Below are positions 18,930 to 27,872 of a stretch of DNA of 64,000 nucleotides, one piece after another. The notes beneath the pieces are model-generated. The model saw only the letters and a list, made by a program, of their open reading frames with translations, was not told where the DNA came from and ran no database searches. The DNA is from Cupriavidus sp. BIS7. GTDB taxonomy: Bacteria; Pseudomonadota; Gammaproteobacteria; Burkholderiales; Burkholderiaceae. Location of the stretch: NCBI RefSeq assembly GCF_000292345.1, contig NZ_ALOU01000007.1, positions 1 through 64,000 on the forward strand, given 5' to 3'. How positions within the stretch are numbered: the stretch's first letter is position 1; every line of letters starts with the position of its first letter. The position numbers and the translations under genes were made by a program.

Positions 18930-19403
18930 CTACTTGATCGAATATCCTCGCCCTTCCATGCAGGCGGAGTAGGCGCGGTAGTAGGTGTCTATGGCGCCCT
19001 GGGACTGCGCCTGCGCATTCGCCTGGGCATTGCGCTGGTTCTGCCGCGCGCGCGAACCGCCGACCATCGTGCCTGCGGCGGCGCCCACTGCGGCACCCTT
19101 GCCGGCGTCGCCGGCGATGGCGCCGATCACCGCGCCGCCGGCTGCGCCGCGCGCCGCACCGCCCACGCGCTCACCGCCACCAACAGCGGGGCCGCTCGGC
19201 GGCGGAGGCGCCGACGACACGGCAGCCGGGTCGATGCCGGTGTTCGATTTGGCCCACGAGTAGCAGTAGCCGTCGTCCTGCTGCTGCTGGGTGGCGCTTT
19301 GACCCTTGGCGGGATACGCGATCGGCTTGGACTGCGCCATTGCACCGACGGCAATGCCGAGGGCTGCCAGCAAGACGGTCGGCCTGATGATCGACTTTGA
19401 CAT
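18930..19403 (-). CDS. Glycine-zipper domain protein, probably outer membrane
   Basis: A 157-residue protein with a signal peptide (1-23, ending AMA). After a QSATQQQQDDGYCYSWAK segment it has a Gly/Ala-rich glycine-zipper (GGAVIGAIAGDAGKGAAVG and GTMVGGSRARQN), typical of SlyB/Omp-type membrane-inserting segments, then a Gln/Asn-rich helix and YRAYSACMEGRGY with a Cys. The start at 19403 has AAGGAG. It begins 4 bases after the stop of the RND outer membrane factor, so it is probably part of the pump operon. Confidence 0.75.
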   Translation of the reverse strand: MSKSIIRPTVLLAALGIAVGAMAQSKPIAYPAKGQSATQQQQDDGYCYSWAKSNTGIDPAAVSSAPPPPSGPAVGGGERVGGAARGAAGGAVIGAIAGDAGKGAAVGAAAGTMVGGSRARQNQRNAQANAQAQSQGAIDTYYRAYSACMEGRGYSIK

Positions 19404-19407
19404 TGCA

Positions 19408-20877
19408 TTACTCCTTGTCACGGGATTCCGGTTTGGCCAGGTTTGCCTGCGGCGCCTGTGTCGCGTCGGTGCCATCCGGGTTCACGGGCCAGCCGCCACC
19501 GAGCGCCTTGTAGAGTTGCACGAGCTGGTTGAACTCGTCGCCGATCAGGGTCGACTGGTCCAGCTGGGCCGAGAACAACGCACGCTCGGAATCCAGCACT
19601 TCAAGATAGCTCGTATAGCCGCCTTCGTATCGATCCCGGGCCAGCGATGCATAGCGCGACAGGGCATTCACCTGGTCATTCTTGGCGTTGAGCTGGTCCC
19701 GCGTGCGCTGCACGCTGACCAGCGCATCTGCCACCTCGCGGAAGGCCGTCTGAATGGACTGCTGGTACGCCTGCAGTGCCTGCGTCTGGATCGCTTCAGC
19801 CTGCTTGACGTCGCCGGCGATGGCGCCGCCGGTAAAGATCGGCATGCTGATCAGTCCGGCAAAGGACCATGTGCGTGCGGCCCCCGTCCACAATCCCGAG
19901 AGCGAGGTGCTGGCGGCGCCGAACAGGCCCGTCAAGGTGATCGTCGGGAAGTATTCGGCACGCGCTGCACCGATACGCGCATTGGCCGCCACGAGGTTCT
20001 GCTCGGCCTGCAGCAGATCGGGGCGCTGCTCAAGCAATGTCGATGGCAGGCCCACCGGCACGCCCGGCACGGTCAACTCGTCAATCGGCTTGCCTCGCGG
20101 GATATCGCGCGGGTTTTCGCCGATCAGGCCGGACAGCAGGTCTTCCTGCAGGGCCACCTGTTGGCGGAACGACTCGACCTGGGTCAGCGCCGACGAATAT
20201 TCCGAACGCGCCTGCGCGTATTCGGTTTCGGAAACCACGCCGCCCTCGAATCGCTCCTTGAACAGTTCCATGGCACCGCGGCGGCTTTCCAGCGTGTCTT
20301 TCGAGATACGCAGCCGGTTGTCGAGATCGCGCAGCGTGATATAGCCGCTGGCCGTCGCGGCAATCACGCTGATTTCCGTGGCTCGCCGCGCCTGTTCACT
20401 GGCCTGCCAGTCGGCCTTGGCGCCTTCGGTCAGCCTGCGGACACGGCCAAAGAGGTCGATCTCCCACGACGCGAAGACATCGGCACGCACCGAGTTGAAC
20501 GGGTTGCTGAGCGGGAACGCGGTACCGCTCTTGGTGCTCAGGCGCTGACGGCCGCCGCCAGCCTCCACGCCCACCTGCGGAAACAGCCCGGACCGGGTGG
20601 TCATCAGCCGGCCGTAGTATTCCTCGACCCGCGCCGCGGCAATCAGCAGGTCCTTGTTGTTTGCGCGCGCCGTGGCGATCAGCCCGTCGAGGACCGGGTC
20701 GTTCATCTGCGACCACCAGTACGCCGCCTGCGCCTGCGGAACGTCGATCGGCTCTTCCGAGAACCTGTACGCCTGAGGCACGTCCACCGTCGGGCGCACG
20801 TAGTCCGGCCCTACCGCGCAGCCGCTGGCGACCAGCGCGGTGGCCAGAACCAGGCGGGACGCCCGGCCGGGTTTCAT
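19408..20877 (-). CDS. RND efflux outer membrane factor (OprM/NodT type)
   Basis: A 489-residue outer membrane lipoprotein. The lipobox VASGC puts lipidation at Cys20, followed by AVGPDYVRP, the typical start of OprM proteins. Two OEP domains cover about residues 60-260 and 275-470, with SFRQQVALQEDLLSGLIGENP in the first. It is the third gene of the pump and overlaps the RND gene by 4 bases (ATGA). It provides the trimeric exit duct in the outer membrane. Confidence 0.92.
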   Translation of the reverse strand: MKPGRASRLVLATALVASGCAVGPDYVRPTVDVPQAYRFSEEPIDVPQAQAAYWWSQMNDPVLDGLIATARANNKDLLIAAARVEEYYGRLMTTRSGLFPQVGVEAGGGRQRLSTKSGTAFPLSNPFNSVRADVFASWEIDLFGRVRRLTEGAKADWQASEQARRATEISVIAATASGYITLRDLDNRLRISKDTLESRRGAMELFKERFEGGVVSETEYAQARSEYSSALTQVESFRQQVALQEDLLSGLIGENPRDIPRGKPIDELTVPGVPVGLPSTLLEQRPDLLQAEQNLVAANARIGAARAEYFPTITLTGLFGAASTSLSGLWTGAARTWSFAGLISMPIFTGGAIAGDVKQAEAIQTQALQAYQQSIQTAFREVADALVSVQRTRDQLNAKNDQVNALSRYASLARDRYEGGYTSYLEVLDSERALFSAQLDQSTLIGDEFNQLVQLYKALGGGWPVNPDGTDATQAPQANLAKPESRDKE

Positions 20878-23800
20878 GACGAGCCTCCTGGCGAAGCCTC
20901 GGTATCGGCGGCGGAACCCTCTCCGCCGGCCGGCTTTTCACCCTTCTTCTTCCTGTTCTCGCTGCGCTGCTCAAGGCCCCAGAAGAACATCGGGATAAAG
21001 AAGATGGCAATCACGGTGGCGCCGAGCATCCCGCCAATCACGCCAGTGCCGAGCGACTGCCGGCTGGCGGCGGATGCCCCGCTGGCAATGGCCAGCGGGA
21101 TACAACCAAGGATGAACGCCAGCGACGTCATGATGATCGGGCGCAGCCGCATCTTGGCCGCCTTGACCGCTGCGTCATAGGGGTTCAGGTTCTCCTTGTG
21201 CTGCATTTCGACGGCGAACTCGAAGATCAGGATGGCGTTCTTGGCCGCCAGCGCAATCAGCACGGTCAACCCGATCTGGAAGTAGACGTCGTTCTCCATG
21301 CCCCGCACCAGAATGCCCACCAGCGCGCCGAACAGTGCGAACGGCACGGCCAGCAGCACGCCCAATGGCAGCGACCATTTTTCATACTGGGCCGCCAGGA
21401 TCAGGAACACCATCAGCAGTGCGAACGCAAACACCATCGCGGCGGTGGAGCCAGCCTTCTTCTCCTCATAGGCCTGCCCGCTCCAGGCAAAGCTGTAGCC
21501 TTCGCCAAGGACTTCGTGCGCCACGTCCTCCATTGCCGCGATGGCCTGCCCCGAGCTGTAGCCCGGTGCCGCATCGCCGGTGATCTTGGCAGCGGGGAAG
21601 TTGTTGAAGCGCGTGACCAGATCCGCGCCGGCCACGTAGCGCGAATTCGTCACGGCCTTGATCGGCACCATGTCGCCCTTCGTGTTGCGCACGTAGACGT
21701 TGTCCAGGTCCTCCGGCCGCGAGCGGTACTTCGGCTCGGCCTGCAGGATCACCTGGAACAGCCGGCTATTCTTCGGGAACTGGCTCACGTACAGCGAGCC
21801 GAACATCGTCTGCAGCGCGGAATAGACCGAATCCACCGGCACGCCCTGCGTCTCGGCGCGCTCGCGGTCCAGGTCCACCAGCAACTGCCGGGACCGCGTG
21901 TTGATCGTGGTGGTCACGCCGCGCAGTTCGGGCCGCTGCCGCGCCTTGGCGATAAACGCCCTGACCCGCTCCTCAAGCTGTGGATACGTGGCATCGCCGG
22001 TACTCTGCAGCCAGAACTCGAAGCCGCCGGTCGTACCCAGGCCCGGAATGGACGGCGGGTTGACGGGCACCACAACCCCTTCGCGATAGGTCGAAAACTC
22101 CTTGTTGGCCCTGCTGATCAGATCCGCCGCGCTTTCGCCCTTGCCCCGTTCGTGGAAGCTCTTCAGCGTCACGAACAGCGTGCCCGCGTTGGACTTGTTC
22201 TGCGAGTCGATCAGGCTGTAGCCGTCCGGTACGGCCACCGACTTGACCTCGGGCTGCTTCGCGAACCAGTCCGCGGCACGCGTGGACAGCTCACCAGTCC
22301 GGTCCAGGCTGGCCGCATCGGGCAGGATCACGGCGCCCAGCAGGTAACCCTGGTCTTCCACCGGCAGGAACGATGACGGGATGCGAATGAACATCAGCAC
22401 GGCGGCAACGATCATCACAACGACGAGTGCCAGCGAGACCACCGTGCGCCGTATCACATGCTGGATCGACGTGCCATAGCCTTCCACCAGGCGGTCGAAC
22501 GAGCGGTTGAACCACTGGAAGAAGCGGTTCTTCTTGTGGCTGTCCGGCTTGAGCAGGATGGCGGCCAGCGCGGGAGACAGCGTCAGCGCCACTATGCCGG
22601 ACAACAGCACCGATACGGCCAGCGTAACCGCAAACTGCTTGTAGAGCTGGCCGGTGATGCCGGACAGGAATGCCACCGGGATAAACACGGCCAGCAGCAC
22701 CAGCACGATGGCGATGACCGGCCCGCCGACCTCATCCATGGCGGCCTTGGCTGCCTCCTTGGGCGCCATCTTGAACTCCACCATGTTCCGCTCGACGTTC
22801 TCGATCACGACAATGGCATCGTCCACCACGATACCAATGGCCAGCACCATCCCGAATAACGTCAGCATGTTGACCGAGAAGCCGAACGCCGCCATCGCCG
22901 TGAACGTGCCGATGATCGACACCGGCACCGCCAGGATCGGCACCAGCGTGGCGCGGAAGCTCTGCAGGAAGATGTACACCACCAGGATCACCAGGATCAC
23001 GGCGTCGCGCAGCGTATGTATCACCTCGTTGATCGATTCCTGCACGAACTCGGTGGTATCCAGCGCAATGTCGTACTCCATGCCCGGCGGGAAGGTCTTC
23101 TTCACCTCGGCCAGCGTCTTGCGCACCTGCTCGGCCACGGCCAGCGCATTGGCGCCCGGCTGCTGATAAACCGCCAGCAGCGTGGCGGTCTTGCCCTTGT
23201 AGCGGCTGCGCAGCGAATAGTCCTTAGACCCCAGTTCGGCCCGGCCGATGTCCTTGAGCCGCACCAGCGCGGCATCGCCGGAGGCCGCGCGCAGGATGAT
23301 GTTCTCGAACTCGGATGGCTCGGTCATCCGTCCCTTGGTGGTGATCGGGAAGGTCAGATTGACGGGCCCATCAGTAGGCGACTGTCCTATTCGGCCAGCG
23401 GAGAACTGTTCGTTCTGGTTGGCCACCGCATTCTTCACATCTTCCACGGTGATGCCCAACTGCGCCATGCGGTCCGGCTTCAGCCAGATGCGCATTGCGT
23501 AGTCCGGCGTGCCGAAGATCGACGCCTGGTTGGCGCCCGGAATCCGCTTGAGCGCATCGAGGATGTAGATGTTCGTGAAATTGTCGACGAACGTCTGCGG
23601 GTAGCTGTTGTCCGGTGAATAGACGGCAATCACCATCATGAACGCGGACGACCGCTTCTGAACGCTCACGCCTTGCTTGGTCACCGCGTCCGGCAACGTT
23701 GGCAGCGCCAGGTTCACGCGGTTCTGCACGTCCACCTGGGCCAGCGACGGGTCCGTGCCGATCTCGAAGTAGACCGTCAGCGTCATGTTGCCCGTGGACG

Positions 23801-24053
23801 AACTCGTCGAGGTCATGTACAGCATGTTGTCCGCGCCGTTGACCTGCTGCTCGATCGGCGCCGCCACGTTCTGCGCCACCACGTCCGAGCTGGCACCCGG
23901 GTACGTCGTGGTGACGGTGATGGTTGGTGGCGTGATGTCCGGGAACTGGGCAATCGGCAGGTTGACCATGGCAACCAGACCGCCTACGACGATGATGATC
24001 GAAAGGACCGACGCAAAAATGGGCCGGTCGATGAAGAAGTGCGAGAGCTTCAT
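20874..24053 (-). CDS. RND multidrug efflux pump, HAE1 family (AcrB/MexB-like)
   Basis: A 1059-residue inner membrane proton/drug antiporter, the usual length of AcrB/MexB. Twelve membrane helices and two large periplasmic loops are present. The proton-relay acids D411 and D412 lie in GIVVDDAIVVIENVERNM, and the N-terminus FFIDRPIFASVLSIIIVVGG is the family signature. It overlaps both neighbours by 4 bases, giving a translationally coupled adaptor-pump-duct operon. The C-terminus is a Lys/Gly/Ser-rich tail. No local TetR or MarR repressor is seen, so regulation is unclear. Substrates cannot be predicted. Confidence 0.95.
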   Translation of the reverse strand: MKLSHFFIDRPIFASVLSIIIVVGGLVAMVNLPIAQFPDITPPTITVTTTYPGASSDVVAQNVAAPIEQQVNGADNMLYMTSTSSSTGNMTLTVYFEIGTDPSLAQVDVQNRVNLALPTLPDAVTKQGVSVQKRSSAFMMVIAVYSPDNSYPQTFVDNFTNIYILDALKRIPGANQASIFGTPDYAMRIWLKPDRMAQLGITVEDVKNAVANQNEQFSAGRIGQSPTDGPVNLTFPITTKGRMTEPSEFENIILRAASGDAALVRLKDIGRAELGSKDYSLRSRYKGKTATLLAVYQQPGANALAVAEQVRKTLAEVKKTFPPGMEYDIALDTTEFVQESINEVIHTLRDAVILVILVVYIFLQSFRATLVPILAVPVSIIGTFTAMAAFGFSVNMLTLFGMVLAIGIVVDDAIVVIENVERNMVEFKMAPKEAAKAAMDEVGGPVIAIVLVLLAVFIPVAFLSGITGQLYKQFAVTLAVSVLLSGIVALTLSPALAAILLKPDSHKKNRFFQWFNRSFDRLVEGYGTSIQHVIRRTVVSLALVVVMIVAAVLMFIRIPSSFLPVEDQGYLLGAVILPDAASLDRTGELSTRAADWFAKQPEVKSVAVPDGYSLIDSQNKSNAGTLFVTLKSFHERGKGESAADLISRANKEFSTYREGVVVPVNPPSIPGLGTTGGFEFWLQSTGDATYPQLEERVRAFIAKARQRPELRGVTTTINTRSRQLLVDLDRERAETQGVPVDSVYSALQTMFGSLYVSQFPKNSRLFQVILQAEPKYRSRPEDLDNVYVRNTKGDMVPIKAVTNSRYVAGADLVTRFNNFPAAKITGDAAPGYSSGQAIAAMEDVAHEVLGEGYSFAWSGQAYEEKKAGSTAAMVFAFALLMVFLILAAQYEKWSLPLGVLLAVPFALFGALVGILVRGMENDVYFQIGLTVLIALAAKNAILIFEFAVEMQHKENLNPYDAAVKAAKMRLRPIIMTSLAFILGCIPLAIASGASAASRQSLGTGVIGGMLGATVIAIFFIPMFFWGLEQRSENRKKKGEKPAGGEGSAADTEASPGGSS

Positions 24054-25300
24054 GATGCCGCCCCCGGAGCAGCGGCCGAAGCCGGGGCCGGGGCCGAAGC
24101 CGGGGCCGCTGGCAGCGGCGCCGCGCCGGGCGGCCGCTGCGTCGATGGCGGACGCGGTGCGGCGGCCACAGGCTTGACCGGCGCGCCGGGCGCCAGGCGC
24201 ACCGTGCCGTCGACAATCACCGTGTCACCCTCGCGCAGGCCCGACCGAATGATCCAGTTGCCCTGGGCCCACTCGCCAACGTCGACGACGCGCGGCTCCG
24301 CCTTGTTTTCCTTGCTGACCGTCCATACCGACTGGCCGCGCTGGCCCTGCACCACGGATTCCTGCGGCACCGTGACCGCGCGTGTACGCTCTGCGCCCAG
24401 CACGCGCACGCGCACGAACTGGCCCGGACGCAGCGTACCTTCGGGGTTGGGCAGTTCCGCCCGGATCAGATAGGTGCCGGTTTCGGAATTGAACGAGGCA
24501 TCGGCAAACGTGATGTGCCCGCGCTTGCCGTAGGTCGTTCCATCGGCCAGCACGATTTCCACACCCATTTCGCCACGCGGCGGCAATTTCAGCTCACCGG
24601 AAGCCTGCTGGGACTGGGACTGCAGGACTTCGTTCTCGGACAGGCTGAAGTTGACCCAGATCGGGTCGAGCTTGGCGACGTAGGTCAGCAGGCTGTTGCT
24701 GGCATCGATATACGAGCCAACCTGCTTCTTGGCATAGCTGGAAAGCCCGTCGACGGGCGACGAGATCGTTGTGTAGTCCAGGTTCAGCTTGGCGTTGATG
24801 ACGTTGGCCCTGGCCTGGTCCACCGCGGCGGCGGCGGCATGTTCGTTGCCGACGGAATCGTCCAGGTCCTTCTGGCTCAGGGCGTTCTTGGCCGCCAGCG
24901 GGCGCACGCGCGCAAGGTTCTGGCGGGCGGTGGTCAGCCGCGCCTGCTGCTGCGCAAGTTCGGCCTGGGCGGCGTCCAGCGCGGCCTTGAACGGCTTCTG
25001 GTCCATGCGGAACAGCACCTGGCCAGCCTTGACCCTCGATCCCTCGGTATAGATGCGCTGTTCCAGGAAGCCATTGACGCGCGCGCGGATTTCAACCTGC
25101 TGCGAACTCTCTGTCTGCCCGACGAACTCGAACGTGATCGGGACATCGTGCGGCGCGACCTTGATGACGCCGACTTCCATCACGGGCGGCGCGGCCGGGC
25201 CCTTGGCTTCCTGCTTTCCGCATCCCGCAACTGCAAGCGCAAGTGCGGTGAGGAACACGAATGCATACTGCCTGCCTTTGGACTCCAGACCGCTCGCCAT
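24050..25300 (-). CDS. RND efflux periplasmic adaptor (AcrA/MexA-like)
   Basis: A 416-residue lipoprotein adaptor. The lipobox AVAGC gives lipidation at Cys27. The lipoyl-like half-motifs (VEIRARVNGFLEQRIYTEGS and VDGLSSYAKKQVGSYIDAS), the helical hairpin (about 105-170) and the beta-barrel are recognisable. The C-terminus is an unusually long Pro/Ala tail (from about 370). The start at 25300 has GGAGGAG; a possible start further upstream lacks one. It is the first gene of the pump operon. Confidence 0.93.
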   Translation of the reverse strand: MASGLESKGRQYAFVFLTALALAVAGCGKQEAKGPAAPPVMEVGVIKVAPHDVPITFEFVGQTESSQQVEIRARVNGFLEQRIYTEGSRVKAGQVLFRMDQKPFKAALDAAQAELAQQQARLTTARQNLARVRPLAAKNALSQKDLDDSVGNEHAAAAAVDQARANVINAKLNLDYTTISSPVDGLSSYAKKQVGSYIDASNSLLTYVAKLDPIWVNFSLSENEVLQSQSQQASGELKLPPRGEMGVEIVLADGTTYGKRGHITFADASFNSETGTYLIRAELPNPEGTLRPGQFVRVRVLGAERTRAVTVPQESVVQGQRGQSVWTVSKENKAEPRVVDVGEWAQGNWIIRSGLREGDTVIVDGTVRLAPGAPVKPVAAAPRPPSTQRPPGAAPLPAAPASAPAPASAAAPGAAS

Positions 25301-25395
25301 CGTTTGCTCCTCCGCTCGCTCCGGTCTGCCCGCGCCTGATAGACGCGCCACCGGAGCTTCCCGTCATTGGCACCATCGACTACAGGCCAGCGTCA

Positions 25396-25650
25396 TCAGG
25401 TGAAGCGCTCCCTCAATACCAGTGCATTGATCTTGTGACCGTTCCAGAACACGCCATGAATGCGCTGCACGTACTGCCGCAGTGCGGCGGCATCGACGGA
25501 CAGGAATGTCAGCGTGGCGGCCGGCCGCGTGCCGTCCCCCTCCTGGAATTCGATCTCGTCAAAGGGCGGCACACCGTACCGGCCCAGGAATTCCTTCACC
25601 TGTTCTTCGGTGGTATCGGGATGAAGGTTGGAGAGCATCAGAAGCGCCAT
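25396..25650 (-). CDS. Small RNA-recognition-motif (RRM) protein
   Basis: An 84-residue single-domain protein with the RRM fold pattern: beta1 MALLMLSNLHPDTTEEQVKEFL, then a beta3-like ATLTFLSVDAAALRQYV and a last strand NALVLRERF. The aromatic RNP1 positions are only partly kept, so RNA binding is likely but not certain. It is a stand-alone gene with a copy of the 18-bp palindrome 93 bp upstream. Its stop lies 95 bases from the start of the RND adaptor gene on the same strand. Confidence 0.75.
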   Translation of the reverse strand: MALLMLSNLHPDTTEEQVKEFLGRYGVPPFDEIEFQEGDGTRPAATLTFLSVDAAALRQYVQRIHGVFWNGHKINALVLRERFT

Positions 25651-25742
25651 GGTCGGTCCTCTTCACGGAGCCGCAGCCGTACGTGCTGCGCACATTGCAG
25701 ATCCGTCCTGCTAAGAGTGTGTCTCTTTGTGTCTGAATGGCA

Positions 25743-25760
25743 ATTGGACCAAGGACCAAA
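25743..25760. promoter_or_regulatory. 18-bp palindrome, copy 3 of 5 (ATTGGACC-AA-GGACCAAA)
   Basis: Located 93 bp upstream of the RRM gene (minus strand) and 19 bases beyond the stop of the lone receiver gene. Seven flanking bases, GCAATTGG, are shared with copy 1. Confidence 0.6.
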
Positions 25761-25778
25761 TTCCGTCGGATCAGACAC

Positions 25779-26153
25779 TCAGGACGACATTACGCCGCGG
25801 ACCAACTCGATAAGCTGGGCGGTATTGAAAGGCTTGCGCAGGTAGCCGATGGCGCCGGACTTGAGGGCCTTGTCGCGGGCCTCGGGCACGTCGTGGGCGG
25901 TGATGAAGATGATCGGCACGGACATGCCGGTCAGGCGCTGCTGAACTTCCAGGCCGTCGATGTCCGGCATGCAGACGTCGAGGATGGCGCAGCTCGGGCG
26001 ATACGCTGGCTGCGACGAAACCCGATCCAGGAACGTCGTGCCGCTGGTGAAGGTGTCTACCGTGATGCCCGCAGCACGCAGCAGACGCGATATCGCGCGT
26101 GCAACGGACTCGTCATCGTCGACAACCACTGCAAATTGTCCTGAAGACCCCAT
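25779..26153 (-). CDS. Stand-alone response regulator receiver domain
   Basis: A 124-residue CheY-like receiver with the acidic cluster VDDDES (12-17), phosphoacceptor Asp59 in ILDVCMPDIDG, conserved Thr in FITAHD and Lys in YLRKPF. There is no output domain. It resembles FixJ-type receivers and so may compete for phosphate from the kinase at 26898 or act as a phosphate sink. The ATG at 26153 has only a weak ribosome site; a GTG at 26213 would add 20 residues. A copy of the 18-bp palindrome lies 75 bp upstream of 26153. Confidence 0.85.
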   Translation of the reverse strand: MGSSGQFAVVVDDDESVARAISRLLRAAGITVDTFTSGTTFLDRVSSQPAYRPSCAILDVCMPDIDGLEVQQRLTGMSVPIIFITAHDVPEARDKALKSGAIGYLRKPFNTAQLIELVRGVMSS

Positions 26154-26227
26154 ATCCGCGCCAAGTGATCGTAGACCAAGGGAGGAACCACCTTCCCCAA
26201 GGCTATGTAACACTGGCGCCCTACGAT

Positions 26228-26245
26228 ATTGGACGATGGTCCATC
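26228..26245. promoter_or_regulatory. 18-bp palindrome, copy 4 of 5 (ATTGGACG-AT-GGTCCATC)
   Basis: Sits in the gap between the FixJ-type regulator gene and the lone receiver gene, 75 bp upstream of the latter's start, suggesting that the receiver gene has its own regulated promoter. Confidence 0.5.
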
Positions 26246-26308
26246 GCGTCGTCAGACAGCATCGGACATCAGTCCGCTTCAGGCAACTTCAGGCAACTTC
26301 AGGCCGCC

Positions 26309-26932
26309 TCAGGCGCGCGCGACCAGCCCCATACCCATCTTGTCGGCGATGCGCACCAGCGCCGGCAACGAATCCACCTCGAGCTTCTGCATCACGTGGG
26401 CGCGGTGCACCTTGATGGTTTTCTCCACCGTTCCCAGTTCGCTGGCCACCTGCTTGTTGCGCAGGCCGGACACGATCCACGCCAGCACTTCCCGCTCTCT
26501 CGGGGTGAGACGCTCCACCTTCTGCCTGAGCACCTTGAGCTCCGCCCTGCGCACGAACTGGTCCATCGCGCATTCACACGCGCGTTCGACCGCTGCCAGC
26601 AGCGTCATGTCCTGGACCGGCTTTTCAAGGAAGTCGATGGCCCCGGCCTGCATGGCCTGTACCGCCTTGCCCACGTCGGCATGGCCGGTCAGGATCACCA
26701 CCGGCACCCGCCGGCTCATGGCCTGCTGCAGCGCGATGCCGTCCATGTCAGGCATTTGCAGGTCGATCACCGCGCAGATCGGCACACTGTCAAGATCCAC
26801 GCCGTCCAGAAAGTGCCTGGCCGATTCGAAGCACGCGGTGTGATACCTGTGGGCGCCGAGCATGCGCGCCAGCGCACGCCGCACGCTGTCGTCATCGTCA
26901 ACGATACAAACCGTTGGCTGCGTTGCGTTCAT
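26309..26932 (-). CDS. FixJ/NarL-type response regulator
   Basis: A 207-residue two-domain regulator. The receiver (about 6-120) has VDDDDS, phosphoacceptor Asp57 in VIDLQMPDMDG, T84-region ILTGHAD and LEKPV. The C-terminal LuxR-type helix-turn-helix (about 140-200) reads LTPREREVLAWIVSGLRNKQ followed by TVEKTIKVHRAHVMQKL. The start at 26932 has GGAGG 8 bases upstream; that GGAGG lies between it and an upstream ATG at 26947. It overlaps the kinase gene by 35 bases, so both are probably translated together. It is a good candidate to bind the five 18-bp palindromes in this window. Confidence 0.9.
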   Translation of the reverse strand: MNATQPTVCIVDDDDSVRRALARMLGAHRYHTACFESARHFLDGVDLDSVPICAVIDLQMPDMDGIALQQAMSRRVPVVILTGHADVGKAVQAMQAGAIDFLEKPVQDMTLLAAVERACECAMDQFVRRAELKVLRQKVERLTPREREVLAWIVSGLRNKQVASELGTVEKTIKVHRAHVMQKLEVDSLPALVRIADKMGMGLVARA

Positions 26933-27860
26933 CGCTGCTGCCTCCATGTTGGCGCGGGTAGTTTCGCGGTATCAGCGGCAATATCGATCCGCGCAGATGC
27001 TGCGCCGAGGCTTCCGTGCGCAGGGTGAGTTCGAAGGTCATGCCCAGGTCGCTGTTGCGGCTTGCCTTGAGCCGGCCGCCGTTACGCTCCACAAGCGCCC
27101 GGCTGAACGATAGCCCAAGCCCCATGCCTTTCGGCTTCGACGAATAGAACGGCTGGAAGATGCGTTCGAGCTGGCCCGGATCGACCCCGCAGCCGTTGTC
27201 GCGCACAAGCACTTCAATCGTCCCGTCGCGCTCCTGCGCAAGAATCGAGACCTTGCGTTCGCCGCCCGCGCGGACCGACTCCACGGCATCAAGCGCATTG
27301 ATCAGCAGATTCAGCAGCACGAGCTGGATCTCCATCGGATCGCCAATCGCGCGCGGCAGCGGGCCTTCCACTTCCCGCGAGACAGCAACGCCACGCGCCC
27401 GCGCATTGGCGCCGACCAGTTCCAGCGCCTGTTCTACGACCTCGTCGACGTTGAACTGAACCGACGTGGGGGCTTCGCCAAGAATCAACGCCCGCACCCG
27501 CCTGACTATCTCGCTGGCACGCGATGCATCGCTGACGATGTCGTCGAGGATCTCGCGCACTTCGGCCATGTCGCACGGCCCCGACGTCAGATACTCCCTG
27601 ACGGCCTGGGCATTGCTGGTGATCGCGGTGAGCGGCTGGTTCAGTTCATGCGCGAGAGACCCCGCCAGTTCGTTCATGCCGGGGGCCTGGCACAGATGCG
27701 CGACCTCCCTGGGGCTGCCATCGGCGGCGCGCGTGGCCTCTTCAGGCTGCGCACCGCCAACCGGCCTGGCCGATCGCCTGCGCCCGAAAACGGGGACCAT
27801 CGTGGCGGCGAACGCCACCCCCGTCGAGACGCCTACCACCAGGAAGGACAGCAACCGCAT
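26898..27860 (-). CDS. Sensor histidine kinase without a recognisable sensor domain
   Basis: A 320-residue kinase of the FixL/NtrB class. One N-terminal membrane helix (residues 2-22) is followed by a short linker, the H-box SLAHELNQPLTAI with His71, the N-box LLNLLINALDAVES, and the G-boxes DNGCGVDP and SSKPKGMGLGLSFSRAL. There is no periplasmic loop, PAS or GAF domain, so the signal is not obvious. The ATG at 27860 is chosen because GAGG lies 10 bases upstream; a GTG at 27869 has it too close. It is partnered with the FixJ-type regulator and perhaps the lone receiver. Confidence 0.9.
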   Translation of the reverse strand: MRLLSFLVVGVSTGVAFAATMVPVFGRRRSARPVGGAQPEEATRAADGSPREVAHLCQAPGMNELAGSLAHELNQPLTAITSNAQAVREYLTSGPCDMAEVREILDDIVSDASRASEIVRRVRALILGEAPTSVQFNVDEVVEQALELVGANARARGVAVSREVEGPLPRAIGDPMEIQLVLLNLLINALDAVESVRAGGERKVSILAQERDGTIEVLVRDNGCGVDPGQLERIFQPFYSSKPKGMGLGLSFSRALVERNGGRLKASRNSDLGMTFELTLRTEASAQHLRGSILPLIPRNYPRQHGGSSDERNAANGLYR

Positions 27861-27872
27861 CGCGTGCACGCC

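Noticed and set aside
19306-21180. 624-residue plus-strand frame opposite the outer membrane factor and pump genes
   Set aside because: Shadow of two recognised genes; no family resemblance and composition typical of antisense frames.
26277-26311. CTTCAGGCAA-like triplet repeat after the FixJ-type regulator
   Set aside because: Three short imperfect copies next to a stop codon; too short to assign a role.
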